Positions 1 to 10,934 of a DNA stretch of 64,000 nt are shown piece by piece. The notes under the pieces were generated by a model, which had not been told where the DNA came from, searched no databases, and saw only the letters and a program-made list of their open reading frames with translations. The stretch's first letter is position 1, and each line of letters begins with the position of its first letter. The translations under genes were made by a program, and so were the position numbers. Source of the DNA: Pogonophryne albipinna. Lineage: Eukaryota > Chordata > Actinopteri > Perciformes > Artedidraconidae. The DNA is taken from NCBI GenBank assembly GCA_028583405.1, contig CM053258.1:2705655-2769654 (forward strand), written 5' to 3'.

Positions 1-955
1 ACTTTAAAGAGTCCTCTCCTGCTGATGTTCAGATGTATATCAGTATGTAGTGTCTCTACTTTAAAGAGTCCTCTCCTGCTGATGTTCAGATGTATATCAG
101 TATGTAGTGTCTCTACTTTAAAGAGTCCTCTCCTGCTGATGTTCAGGTGTATATCAGTATGTAGTGTTTCTACTTTAAAGAGTCCTCTCCTGCTGATGTT
201 CAGGTGTATATCAGTATGTAGTGTCTCTACTTTAAAGAGTCCTCTCCTGCTGATGTTCAGGTGTATATCAGTATGTAGTGTCTCTACTTTAAAGAGTCCT
301 CTCCTGCTGATGTTCAGGTGTATATCAGTATGTAGTGTATCTACTTTAAAGAGTCCTCTCCTGCTGATGTTCAGGTGTATATCAGTATGTAGTGTCTCTA
401 CTTTAAAGAGTCCTCTCCTGCTGATGTTCAGGTGTATATCAGTATGTAGTGTCTCTACTTTAAAGAGTCCTCTCCTGCTGATGTTCAGGTGTCTATCAGT
501 ATGTAGTGTCTCTACTTTAAAGAGTCCTCTCCTGCTGATGTTCAGGTGTATATCAGTATGTAGTGTCTCTACTTTAAAGAGTCCTCTCCTGCTGATGTTC
601 AGGTGTATATCAGTATGTAGTGTCTCTACTTTAAAGAGTCCTCTCCTGCTGATGTTCAGGTGTATATCAGTATGTAGTGTCTCTACTTTAAAGAGTCCTC
701 TCCTGCTGATGTTCAGGTGTATATCAGTATGTAGTGTCTCTACTTTAAAGAGTCCTCTCCTGCTGATGTTCAGGTGTATATCAGTATGTAGTGTCTCTAC
801 TTTAAAGAGTCCTCTCCTGCTGATGTTCAGGTGTATATCAGTATGTAGTGTCTCTACTTTAAAGAGTCCTCTCCTGCTGATGTTCAGGTGTATATCAGTA
901 TGTAGTGTCTCTACTTTAAAGAGTCCTCTCCTGCTGATGTTCAGGTGTATATCAG
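1..955. repeat. 57-bp minisatellite
   Basis: About 16-17 nearly perfect tandem copies of a 57-bp unit (contains actttaaagagtcctctcct, then a tgttcaggtgtatatcag stretch). The array runs off the left edge of the window. Because 57 is a multiple of 3, one frame stays open for 355 codons, repeating a 19-residue peptide (MFRCISVCSV...). No splice signals or non-repeat coding context support translation. Copies differ by single bases (ggtgt/gatgt, one tctatc), which implies recent homogenisation. Confidence 0.95.
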
Positions 956-2180
956 TATCCCTTAAACTTGACCCCAATAAATACTGCATTTTAAAACACA
1001 AAGCTGTTACAACAGAGACAGAAGAACAGTATTGTAAGAAGGACATTTTCTTTGTTATAAAACATGCAACAACATCAGTTTTGCAGAATTGAAGAGCAGG
1101 AAATCAGGTTTTATTAATATTGGAGCATCTGCCAGACAGTGACGTTAAATGGCTTTCGTGCTGCAGGGAATTCAGAAACAATCTCCCTGAGTGTGTTTGG
1201 AAAGAAAGTGGAACAGGATTGTCCCTCTGTGACATGATAAGCTCCTTACGATCCAGAGAAATGTCAACAGGAGACTTTTCTCTCGATATTTTTAGGGTTC
1301 AAGTGGAGTTTAAAAACCTTTATCTGTGCAACAAGCTGCGGCACTTTGACCTCCTGAACGCTGACGCACACACCGGGAGATTCATCTTTTTAATCTTGTG
1401 TGATGAGGCAGAACATGTTCTCAAAAAGCCACAGAAGTTTGTTTTAAATCCTACTGAGGATGCATATGTTTCCAAAGATACCACATGTTTCAGGCTTCAT
1501 AGAATATTCCCATTTGATGCTATAAAAACACGGTGTCAGGGCTTCAATATCGAGCGTAAAATACAGATGTTGTCAAGCAGCTGCGAACATTTATAGATTT
1601 AAGGGCAACAAAAGAGACATTTGCTCCAAAAGGATCAGACTTATGCAAATGTTAAAAAAGACAAATTGTTCATGCATTTTCAGGGTGGGTTCAAGGGCAG
1701 CAACTACGATTAATCAAACCATTGATTCATCTATTTTACCGCCGCCAAAGAAGCAAGGTTTTCCACTTCTCTGCCCTAGTATTACTCTCAGTTTGGAAGA
1801 AGCTTTGCACAGTTTGCCTCGTGCCGTTTGCAATTTTTTCGGAACTGTGTAACCCATTTCTTTAGGATGAATTCTTTGATTTTTATTGAAGTTGACCCAC
1901 AGGAATATTCTTTAAATGCACACTATGTACGAGGCAATAAGGACATACAAAAGAGGGTTTAACAGGAAAACCTAACTGGTGTGTATTTATAACAGCAGTT
2001 AGACTTGTATACTGTTCACCAAAGGAGGCCGTCATTGTGTCACATCCTTAATTTGACCAATCAGCATCTCAAGAAAGGTCAGAGTGAAGATGTCGAGTGT
2101 GCAAACTAACAATGTCTCAGAGGAGACATCTCTCTCTCCTGGGGTCTTACATTCTAGGTTTCCCTCCCATCATTATACTG
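956..2180. other. Non-repetitive stretch, no recognised gene
   Basis: An open frame at 1120-1596 (+, 158 codons) begins MEHLPDSDVKWLSCCREF. The run LPDSDVKWLS is faintly like the LP-x-E-V-x-W-L-S block of hAT/GTF2IRD2-type transposase-derived proteins, but the rest matches nothing I know and no zinc finger or DDE residues are visible. It is probably chance or a fossil. A second frame at 1643-1852 is also unrecognised. Confidence 0.3.
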
Positions 2181-2181
2181 T

Positions 2182-2182
<1 letters not shown>

Positions 2183-2270
<88 letters not shown>

Positions 2271-2454
2271 GACGCTGCACTTTTACCCAGAGCGCCTCAG
2301 TGGAATTCCAGTCTCCCGGTCATGTGTAAGTTTAGTCCCTGCTGAGAGGACTCGTAAATAATACTCTCTTTATCCTCGCTCTCTATTTTTGTTTCTAGGT
2401 CTCTCTCTGTCTCTCTCCCTCTCTCTGCTCCCCCCCCCCCCCCCCCCCCCCCCC
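2183..2454. repeat. (CA)n microsatellite and poly-C run
   Basis: (CA)n of about 85 bp at 2183-2268. A run of about 24 C lies at about 2430-2454, next to a ctctctct stretch. Open frames of poly-His/Thr here are repeat artefacts. Confidence 0.95.
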
Positions 2455-2891
2455 TTGAGGTTTGTGGTTTGGCTGCTTTCTGCCACTGTGGAAAATCCCC
2501 CCTCTTCTGCGACCAGCCGTGGTGCGATCCTGTGGTTCTGGGGCTAAAACGGGACAAACCATTTCACGCAGCTGGGGGTTGGAGGGGTCACATAGCTGAG
2601 GGCAGGTTCACGGGGTCAAACATCTTCCAGTGTCCAAGGAAAACTCAAAATGATGCAGCGTGGATAGATTAAAACTGTGCTGCAGGACTAGAAATGACTT
2701 TGCATTTTACCTCGTCTGAAGGTCAATGGTTTTCTGAATGTGTTTTTGGTTGTTAGCCTGAAATAAGGTCTGTGGTTAACACAAGATAATGAGATTACTA
2801 CCACATAAAATACGTCAGTAAATACCCCACTGTTGATTTTAAAAATGGTGGCTGCTAACAAGTGTCTAAATGAGACGACTAAACATCCTCA

Positions 2892-4846
2892 TGCCCAACA
2901 TTAGCCGCCTTTAGCTTAGCGGTGGTGACGTGAAGTCATGTGACCGTGCTGTAGTTCCTTTATAGCCCAACATTAGCCTCCTTTAGCTTAGTGGTGGTGA
3001 CGTGAAGTCATGTGACCGTGCTGTAGTTCCTTTATAGCCCAACATTAGCCGTCTTTTAGCTTAGCGGCGGTGACGTGAAGTAATGATGTGTCGGTCGCGA
3101 ACGAGCCGATTCTTTTGAACGGCTCTTTTTTGTTCGAACGAGGGGAACCGAGTCATAGTTGGTGAGAGCCGTTCTTTTTATCGTTCAATCGTTGGTCCGC
3201 ACTCACTGCCTGCCAAAATCCACTCCCCTTTTAAAAAGCTTGATTTTGTTCCCCAAACGTATGCTGTGAAGACACGCCCCTACTCTGATTGGTAGGTTTC
3301 AGCACGACGAGTGAGATGGGGTGGGTCTTAACGGAATATGCGAGAGAGAGAAGTCATAACAAGTGGTACAGGACAGGTACGACGTGTTTTTGGGATGGAT
3401 AATTAGCCAAATGTGAAAACGCAGCAGCATTTGGATGCACTTCAACCAAAACCCAGTAAGTGATAAAGCGCACCATTTGTAAAGGCAACATATCCTTTAA
3501 AGCAGGGTCAACAAATAATCTCCATCGTCACTTAAAAACACAGTATCTAATATTAAGAGTTGCGTGAATTTCATTCAAGGCAAGGCAACTTTATTTACTT
3601 AACACATACAGAGGGTAAATTCAAAGTACATTCACTGACATGAATGACATGGATATGGCGCCACCTTGTGTCATGTTTACAATGCAGATTATTGACATTA
3701 GGTCTGGCAATACAGTCAATCATTATCCTGGTGATTATTTTGCAGATAAACCCAGTAACCCCGCCCCCTCTAAAAAAAACGACTCTTTTGAACGGCTCTT
3801 TGAAAGGAATAGAGCCATAAGATCCGGCTCCCTTCAAAGAGCCACAATTCCCATCACTAACGTGAAGTCATGTGACCGTGCTGTAGTTCCTTTAGAGCCC
3901 AACATTAGCCGCCTTTAGCTTAGCGGTGGTGACGTGAAGTCATGTGACCGTGCTATAGTTCCTTTATAGCCCAACATTAGCCTCCTTTAGCTTAGCGGTG
4001 GTGACGTGAAGTCATGTGACCGTGCTGTAGTTCCTTTATAGCCCAACATTAGCCGCCTTTAGCTTAGTGGTGGTGACGTGAAGTCATGTGACCGTGCCGT
4101 AGTTCCTTTATAACCCAACATTAGCCGCCTTTAGCTTAGCGGTGGTGACGTGAAGTCATGTGACCGTGCTGTAGTTCCTTTATAGCCCAACATTAGCCGC
4201 CTTTAGCTTAGCGGTGGTGACGTGAAGTCATGTGACCGTGCCGTAGTTCCTTTATAACCCAACATTAGCCGCCTTTAGCTTAGCGGTGGTGACGTGAAGT
4301 CATGTGACCGTGCTGTAGTTCCTTTATAGCCCAACATTAGCCGCCTTTAGCTTAGTGGTGTTGACATGAAGTAATGTGACCATGCTGTAGTTCCTTTATA
4401 GCCCAACATTAGCCGCCCTTTAGCTTTCCGGTGGTGACGTGAAGTCATGTGACCATGCTGTAGTTCCTTTATAGCCCAACATTAGCCGCCTTTAGCTTAG
4501 CGGTGGTGACCTGAAGTCATGTGACCGTGCTATAGTTCCTTTATAACCCAACATTAGCCGCCTTTAGCTTAGCGGTGGTGACGTGAAGTCATGTGACCGT
4601 GCCGTAGTTCCTTTATAACCCAACATTAGCTGCCTTTAGCTTAGCGGTGGTGACGTGAGGTCATGTGACCGTGCTGTAGTTCCTTTATAGCCCAACATTA
4701 GCTGCCTTTAGCTTAGCGGTGGTGACGTGAAGTCATGTGACCGTGCTGTAGTTCCTTTATAGCCCAACATTAGCCGCCTTTAGCTTAGCGGTGGTGACGT
4801 GAAGTCATGTGACCGTGCTTTAGTTCCTTTATAGCCCAACATTAGC
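2892..4846. repeat. 72-bp minisatellite, split by a transposon
   Basis: Tandem copies of a 72-bp unit containing gcccaacattagccgccttt, then agcttagcggtggtgacgtg and aagtcatgtgaccgtgctgt. About 2.6 copies lie at 2892-3080 and about 13.5 at 3860-4846, separated by the hAT insertion at 3081-3859. Each unit carries tgacgtgaagtcatgtgac, which includes a CRE-like TGACGT and an E-box-like CATGTG. No coding potential. Confidence 0.95.
3081..3859. mobile_element. Non-autonomous hAT element with 8-bp TSD
   Basis: A 779-bp element begins taatgatgtg and ends cccatcacta (imperfect inverted ends). It is flanked by the identical 8-mer acgtgaag at 3073-3080 and 3860-3867, the target-site length of hAT transposons. 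Both ends carry gagcc / cttttgaacggctctttt motifs in near-inverted arrangement. No transposase is encoded; the 80-92 codon frames inside are not conserved-looking. Confidence 0.88.
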
Positions 4847-5186
4847 TTTTTACTTCAAAAATCATGATGCCCCTTAAGAGATCATACATAGTTTGCATTT
4901 AAATATAACACATTTGCAAAGGCAGTAAAACTTGACCTACAGTGCATCTTTTTTAAGATCCAGAGGAGATATTCGATATTGCTGTGATTACCATCAATAA
5001 TGTTTGGGTGCAACAGGTTGTATGGTTCACTTTGCGAACTTGAACATTAGCAGGTTTTAATCTATGCACCTTCCACCGACAATCTGAGAATAATTAACAG
5101 ATGGAGGATGAAAAGTCGTTGTTCTTCTCACCGTGACAAAACGAAGTCGAGACAAAAGAGCTCAGCAGTCTGACTTCGCCCTGGGT

Positions 5187-5262
<76 letters not shown>

Positions 5263-5345
5263 CAACACGGACATAATTGTCTCAGCAAAGTTGAGACCTC
5301 TTACCTCATTTGCACTCTCAGGGGCACAGCTGTAGATCTGTGTGT
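4847..5345. other. Unique sequence with (CA)n, no gene seen
   Basis: Apart from a (CA)n array at about 5187-5259, this is unremarkable AT-leaning sequence. No upstream aig1 exon was found here or anywhere left of 6220. Confidence 0.6.
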
Positions 5346-5349
5346 GTGT

Positions 5350-5640
5350 GTGGCCTAGCATTACTATCCTTGTGGGGACCTACATCTGTTCACACAGTCA
5401 CGTGTGGGGACTCGCCTCCCTTATGGGGACAAATTGGAGGTCCCCATAAGGGGAATCATTCATTTTAGGGTGAAGACTTGGTTAGGGTAAGGCATGTGTT
5501 GGTTATGGTTAAGGTTAGGATAAGTCTCCAGGAAATGCATGTAAGTCAATGTAATGTCCCCTGAAGTGATGTATACATGGTATGTGTGTGTGTGTGCCTG
5601 TGTGTGTGTGCCTGTGTGTGTTGTATCTGAGTGCCCCTTA
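5350..5640. repeat. Dispersed repeat, copy 1 (second copy near 52.7 kb)
   Basis: Contains agcattactatccttgtgggg, paired ggtccccat / atggggac inverted pieces, and a gggtgaagacttggttaggg tract. A diverged copy lies at about 52674-52910 with the same order of blocks, ending aagtgatgtatacatgg. It looks like a fish interspersed repeat; I cannot name the family. Confidence 0.8.
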
Positions 5641-5982
5641 GTGGACAAATGAGGTATGTCATGTGAGAATCTGAGTATCCAGTAAACTGTCATTGCAGAT
5701 TTTATCAAATGTATTTAATTTCTGCTGCTTTAATTTAAAACGATCCAGCTGTTACAAAACCATGATGGAAACAATGCTGGTTTGGGATTGAGGGTATATA
5801 CTGTACAGTCTAAAAAGTGCGTGCTATTTCTAGTGTGATTTGTGTGTGTGTTCAGTAACACAGATTCAAACTGAATTGTTTCATGTGAGTGTTTGTGAGA
5901 ACTGGCTGAGAAGAAAATAGCATCAGATGCCGACCTTCATTAAATGTGTTTTTGTGTTTAGGTGGATTACACAGGTGTCTGA

Positions 5983-6015
<33 letters not shown>

Positions 6016-6219
6016 CTAACACATATCCATTATCTATTAAAAGAGAACACATTTAGATCCAGATAATCAACAGAATAATTTATTTATACCGGGGGGAAAA
6101 AATTCAAATATAATTAAGAAATATTCTACAAGTTGAATATGTATTATAATTTCGAAGCTCACCTTACACTCCATGTTATATTTAAATTGATAAACTCTCT
6201 CTGTATCTCTTCCTCTCAG

Positions 6220-8058
6220 CACACCACAGTCCTGCCCTTCATCATCATCGAGATGCGGACGACCCGCCACCGATACCCCAGCAGGTCGTGGGGTCTGGCC
6301 GCTGTTTGCTGCTTTGGCATCGGATACATCCTCTGGTAACGATAAGTTTCCTTTTTCCTACAGTCCATAAACACCACACACACTACATAATAAAAAGGCC
6401 CTATTATGCTGTGGTGTTCCCTTTCCTGTAGTGTGTTCAATAGGTTTTAGTGCATGTAAATGGTCTGCTAAGGCTAAAATCACTACTGCCACTGCAACAC
6501 GTAGCACGGTTTAAGGCCGGCCCGCTTTTTTTTGCTTTTCCACTAGGGGTAGTTCCGGCTCAGGGCTACTTTTTCCCCTTTTTTCTGGCCCTCCAAAATC
6601 GAGGTTCTTACCGGGCCAACAACCGGGCTGAATATGCTAAACTGGTGACGTAAACACTCTCGACTGCTGAATGGTTAGAGACAATCCCTGGCAAGGGGGC
6701 TACAACTACAACAACATGAACATATTATACCGTGATTTAATTGTAATACACGTTTCAAAATGATGCCGAAGTAACAACATACTGATACCGGTTAGTAAAA
6801 ACCATGAATTAATGCTTTGACAAGTCTGCAGACAGACGGCAGAGAAACACCTTTTAAAATGCGTGTTTTCTGAATGGAGATCGGCTAAGCTAACGCAGTA
6901 TATGCTCCGTCCACACTCACAACAACGGCCTACAGACATAAATAAACCAGCGACTGTATTCGCCATGACACAGGCAGTCTGTGGTTTGTACTTGTTTAAC
7001 TTGTGTCTAGTTTCTGAACAGATATGAGGAGCTGTGAGCTCTGAGTGCTAACAGCTAACGGCTGATGTTTGGTTTTGTGGTTCGCATTGAAGATGACGTT
7101 ACGGCAGTTTTACGCAGCGTCGCTCCGCCTGCTGAACAGCCGATCGCCCCGCCTACACTGCGTTACTATAGTTACTACCCCTGTTACTAAACTGTAATGG
7201 AGACGCAGCATAAAGTGAGCCTGGCCTACCAAGGCCTAACCGTACTAAGCCGTGCGAGGTCCTGCAGTGGAAAAAAGCCATATGTTCCCTCCAGAGGGAG
7301 TTTCTCTGATAAAGGCTTTTCTCAGTTTTTTTATATTTGTTCACAGTGGTGGCATGCAAGAGATTTTCAAGAGCTAAAGGTAACACAAGGTAGTTGATTG
7401 ATGTACAAATGATAGTTCTACAGGTGAAGTATTTCTTAAAGTTAGTGAGGCTTAACTTTTATATCAGAGTTTATTAATTGAGGGTATGTGATATCTTATC
7501 TCGAATATTTTTCTGCTTGATTTGGTTCAAGAGTTATATAAGCTGGGTAAATCAAGAAGAGAATAAAAGGTTATTTACTTAACTACTTTTTTGGTTTGGG
7601 TTAAAGGAGACCGTTCTGGGTGATCCTAAGTGTTTCAATTAGTAACATCCTCAGTTAATAATTACACCCCCCTTGATTTAATGATTTCATTATTGATCTT
7701 CTCTTAATAAACCCCCTAATGTCTGCATATTAACCCTACCTCCCTGTCCCCCCCCCCTACAGGACATGTTGGGTACAGCAGGTGACGGGCGTCTGGGTTT
7801 ACCCGGTCCTTGAACGCATCACTCCTCTGGCTCGGATCCTGTTTTTCAGCGCGATGACCGTCGTGATCTGTGTTTTCTACACACTCGGAGAAATCCTCAA
7901 CACCTACATCTGGGACCAGGCACACACAGGTACACACACACCAACACACTCACCAACACACACTTTCACTCACTCTCACACACACAAACACACACACACA
8001 CACACACACACACTCACTCACGCATACACACACTCACACACACACTCACTCACTCACG

Positions 8059-8114
<56 letters not shown>

Positions 8115-8181
8115 ACTGTCCTCTGACTCCAGTTTCTTTCCTCTCTGTTTCTTTCTCTCAGGTAAAGGGAAAGGTGAGTGA
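6220..8181 (+). CDS. aig1: Androgen-induced gene 1 protein, 3' exons (partial)
   Basis: AIG1 is a multi-pass membrane threonine hydrolase that cleaves fatty-acid esters of hydroxy fatty acids (FAHFA), a sister of ADTRP. Exons seen: 6220-6335, opening with His-Thr-Thr-Val-Leu-Pro; 7763-7929, with [17 protein letters not shown]; and a tiny last piece from 8162 with stop TGA at 8179-8181. The first codon, CAC, aligns with the catalytic His134 of human AIG1 as I recall it; the catalytic Thr43 and earlier exons must lie left of the window. Two membrane segments are visible: [14 protein letters not shown] and [27 protein letters not shown] and the adat2-pex3 neighbours favour AIG1 over ADTRP. The 7929 donor abuts a (CA)n array that seems to have crept into the coding end (…DQAHTG). 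The C-terminus is uncertain: KGKGE-stop here, or KVKGE-stop from a duplicate exon at 8630. 'aaag|gtgagt' could also make both copies 12-nt microexons. Confidence 0.9.
6336..7762. other. aig1 intron with a repeat-like insert
   Basis: The segment at about 6450-7320 looks inserted. Near its left it carries aggccggcccgc and cttttccactaggggtagtt; near its right it carries agcctggcctaccaaggcct and tgcagtggaaaaaagcc, giving partly inverted ends. No target duplication could be fixed. The interior shows no coding signal. Confidence 0.4.
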
Positions 8182-8493
8182 TCTCCTCCAGAGGACGAGA
8201 TTTTGGACGACACTTTGATAGTGTTTGAAATTGTATTACTTCAGTTTTAAACTCTACAGTCTCTCTCTCTCCAATTCACATTTTAGAGAGCGACGTATGT
8301 GTATAATCCATGTTTGTCATCAGCCAAATGTATTTATTTAAAGTACTTAAAGACTAAAGATATGATAAATATAAAATCTATATATGTCCTGGTGAAGCAG
8401 GTGATACAAGTGCTGTCAACTCATCGTTTAAACTTTTTTTTGATGATATTCAAAAATTGTGCTTTTGAATGTATGAACTTATATGTTTACTTG

Positions 8494-8590
<97 letters not shown>

Positions 8591-8600
8591 CTAACTCAAG
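7930..8600. repeat. (CA)n arrays around the aig1 terminal exon copies
   Basis: Long imperfect (CA)n lies at 7930-8110 (with cactcacgcata interruptions) and at about 8496-8587, each directly upstream of one copy of the duplicated aig1 terminal exon. Confidence 0.93.
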
Positions 8601-8668
8601 TTTCTTTCATCTCTGTTTCTTTCTCTCAGGTAAAGTGAAAGGTGAGTGATCTCCTCCAGAGGACGAGT
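8590..8668 (+). other. aig1: Duplicate of the aig1 terminal exon
   Basis: About 75 bp at 8590-8668 repeats 8123-8200 almost exactly: pyrimidine tract, ctcag acceptor, short coding piece and the following gatctcctccagaggacgag. In this copy the coding piece starts at 8630 and stops at TGA 8647-8649, giving K-V-K-G-E instead of K-G-K-G-E. Either copy can complete aig1 in the same phase, since the 7929 donor leaves one base. Confidence 0.8.
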
Positions 8669-8731
8669 CCCCCCCCCATCAGGACAGCACAAGGACAGAA
8701 AACAAGCGACCTCTCCGGAAGTGGAAGAAAA

Positions 8732-9083
8732 AATAAACATTTACCTTTGGACTGTAAGCAACAACAACAACACCATAGAAGAAGACTGAACAAATAAACA
8801 GCAGCTAAATGTAAATAGATAAGAAGAAGAAGAAGAAGAAGGGAACGAAGGAAGACGCCACTTTTGTTTTATCATGCTTGTGTTTGTTAGTGGCTAAAAC
8901 ATCGTGACACACACACACACACATTTACAGTACGTGTAATCTACTTTTCTGGTATGAACTACTTTTAATTCCTCAGCTTCTATGAAACGACTGAAAAATG
9001 TGTGAAATCGTCTTTATTATTATTATCTAATGAGACACACTAGATGTAATGAAGGAAGTTAATGTTGGTACAAAATCAATAAA
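8732..9083 (+). promoter_or_regulatory. aig1 3' UTR poly(A) signals
   Basis: AATAAA hexamers lie at 8732-8737, 8793-8798 and 9078-9083. The last, with a T/G-rich stretch after it (tttcctgtctttt), has the best downstream context and probably ends the main transcript near 9.1 kb. Confidence 0.55.
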
Positions 9084-9715
9084 TCTGAGTGGAAACGTTT
9101 CCTGTCTTTTCATGAAGTTTGGATTCCGAGTGCAATCTTAATCTAAAGGTAAAGAAGTTTGTGTGGAATTGAATTTGGACCCTTTCACTGGAGTAAATAT
9201 GTCCATACATTTTTCTAAAAGTGCTTCAATGTCTGGTTTTGTCGCCTAAAACCCCAAAGATATCCAGTAAATAGGAAATATCCATATTTGAGAGGCAAAA
9301 AACACTATTCTTTTGTTGCAAAATGTACCTAAATGTTTATTAAAATCACGAAATTGTGCATCAAATGTTCTCCATATCTTATGTCTTGTCCTGTCAGTCA
9401 AAAACACAGAGATATTCACTCAAATATCAAGTATGGGGGGAAAGCAGGACATCTCCATGTTATAGGGGCTGAAAAGAGCTTTCTTTGCTTTAAAAGGAAC
9501 TGAAATGATAATAAAAGATTCATTTTTCAGTTAATTTGTGCAGCTCTAATGTCATTTTATAGCTCCTCAAATATGTCGTTCTCCTTTCCTGTGTGTCATT
9601 GTTAACCCTGGCAAAACCTTAATGCATGAGCTCCAAAATACTTTAAAATATTTAAAGTCTCTCCATATAACAATTACTCATACATCTTTAGTTGCCTTGC
9701 ATAAAACAACTAAAT

Positions 9716-10794
9716 CAGGGGTGGGGAACCTCCGGCCTCCAGGCCGTATACGGACCGCGAGACCATTTGGTACGGCCCTCGAGGTAATTTATAAAACACA
9801 CGCAAAAAATAAAAAAATTAAAGAAATCTAGACCGCAAAATAATTAAACAAGCAAGTACCTGTTTTTCCTGGCCAAGGTCAGGGTCCTTGAACACAACAC
9901 GAGCCTAACGTGTCATCACGTGGTATATGTCTCGTCTGGCAGGGGTGTCGTGCTGAAGGAGAGCACCAGAACGCCGCTCCGGTACTTCAGTACCCATAAG
10001 GAGCCGTACACATGCCGCAGTTTCTGCGTGGCTGTGTCTTTAGTTGAAAGCCCAGTGGCATCTGTTCATCTGTCATACTGAGCATACAGTCAATACCTTC
10101 TTTGTTATTAGCATCTGGTTAGCTAGCCATGCTAACAAATATATGAAGCTTTTTCTACAACCAGTGAGATAGAGGCACATCTTTATATGATCATTATAGT
10201 TATAAAAAAACAAGTGAATAAAGTAAACAGGTATAAAATACTATATGACAGTAAACAAAAGAAATCTGTGTCCAGTTCTGTTTCATCTGGGTGTTGAGAG
10301 ATGTATCCATAGATCTCTTAATGTTGCTCTCAAAGTGCACCAGATTGATGCTTTTAACTTCAACATTTAAAAAACAAATCTTCCCGGGGGAGCATGCTCC
10401 CGGACCCCCCTAGAGGAGGTTCGGGGAGCATACCCCCGGACCCCCCTAGAGGAGGTTCGGAGAGCATACCCCCGGACCCCCCTAGAGGAGGTTAGGCCCC
10501 TCCCCCCGACTTAAATCATGTCCACATAGGATACTAAATACATTTGCACACATCTTGTGTCCATATCTTTCTGTTTTGGTGGTCATGCCACACCGTGCAC
10601 GTGCATGCATGCGCGAGTCATGGTAAGATATCTGGATTAAGAGGTTGCTTTTTCTTTGCACTGCATGAAAGAAAGGCCAAATTAATGGGCTGTGATTTTA
10701 GTATTTTTAAGTAGAGGTCAATAATTTGTACGGCCCTCGGAGGCTGTTGAAAAAATTGAAATGGCCCTTGAGAGGAAAAAGGTTCCCCACCCTA
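9716..10794. mobile_element. hAT (Charlie-like) non-autonomous element
   Basis: Starts caggggtggggaacct and ends aggttccccaccc-ta, inverted terminal repeats of a common hAT class. Flanks are aactaaat (9708-9715) and aactaaag (10795-10802), an 8-bp target duplication with one mismatch. tacggccctcg near the left and acggccctcgg near the right are subterminal matches. No transposase remains. The interior has three tandem copies of a C/G-rich unit at about 10385-10500 and a module also found near 17.8 kb. Confidence 0.82.
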
Positions 10795-10934
10795 AACTAA
10801 AGAGTTTAAATGAAGACTTTAAAATATCCCTAAACCTCTGGATTGCCACTGCAGTGACTTCAGGAAATTCAACTTATAAGTGAATCTAATATACACCTTA
10901 ACATGAGCATAATATGTCCTCTTTAAAGGTAGAA

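Noticed and set aside
25..1092. 355-codon ORF repeating a 19-residue peptide
   Set aside because: The 57-bp unit is a multiple of 3 with no stop, so the frame is open automatically; no splice or promoter signals.
1..4846. CRISPR-like arrays (regular repeats)
   Set aside because: Units are contiguous tandem repeats without unique spacers, in a eukaryotic genome.
1..6219. Upstream aig1 exons
   Set aside because: Looked for codons matching the YPK…GWLNHGM block before the His exon; none seen, so they probably lie left of the window.
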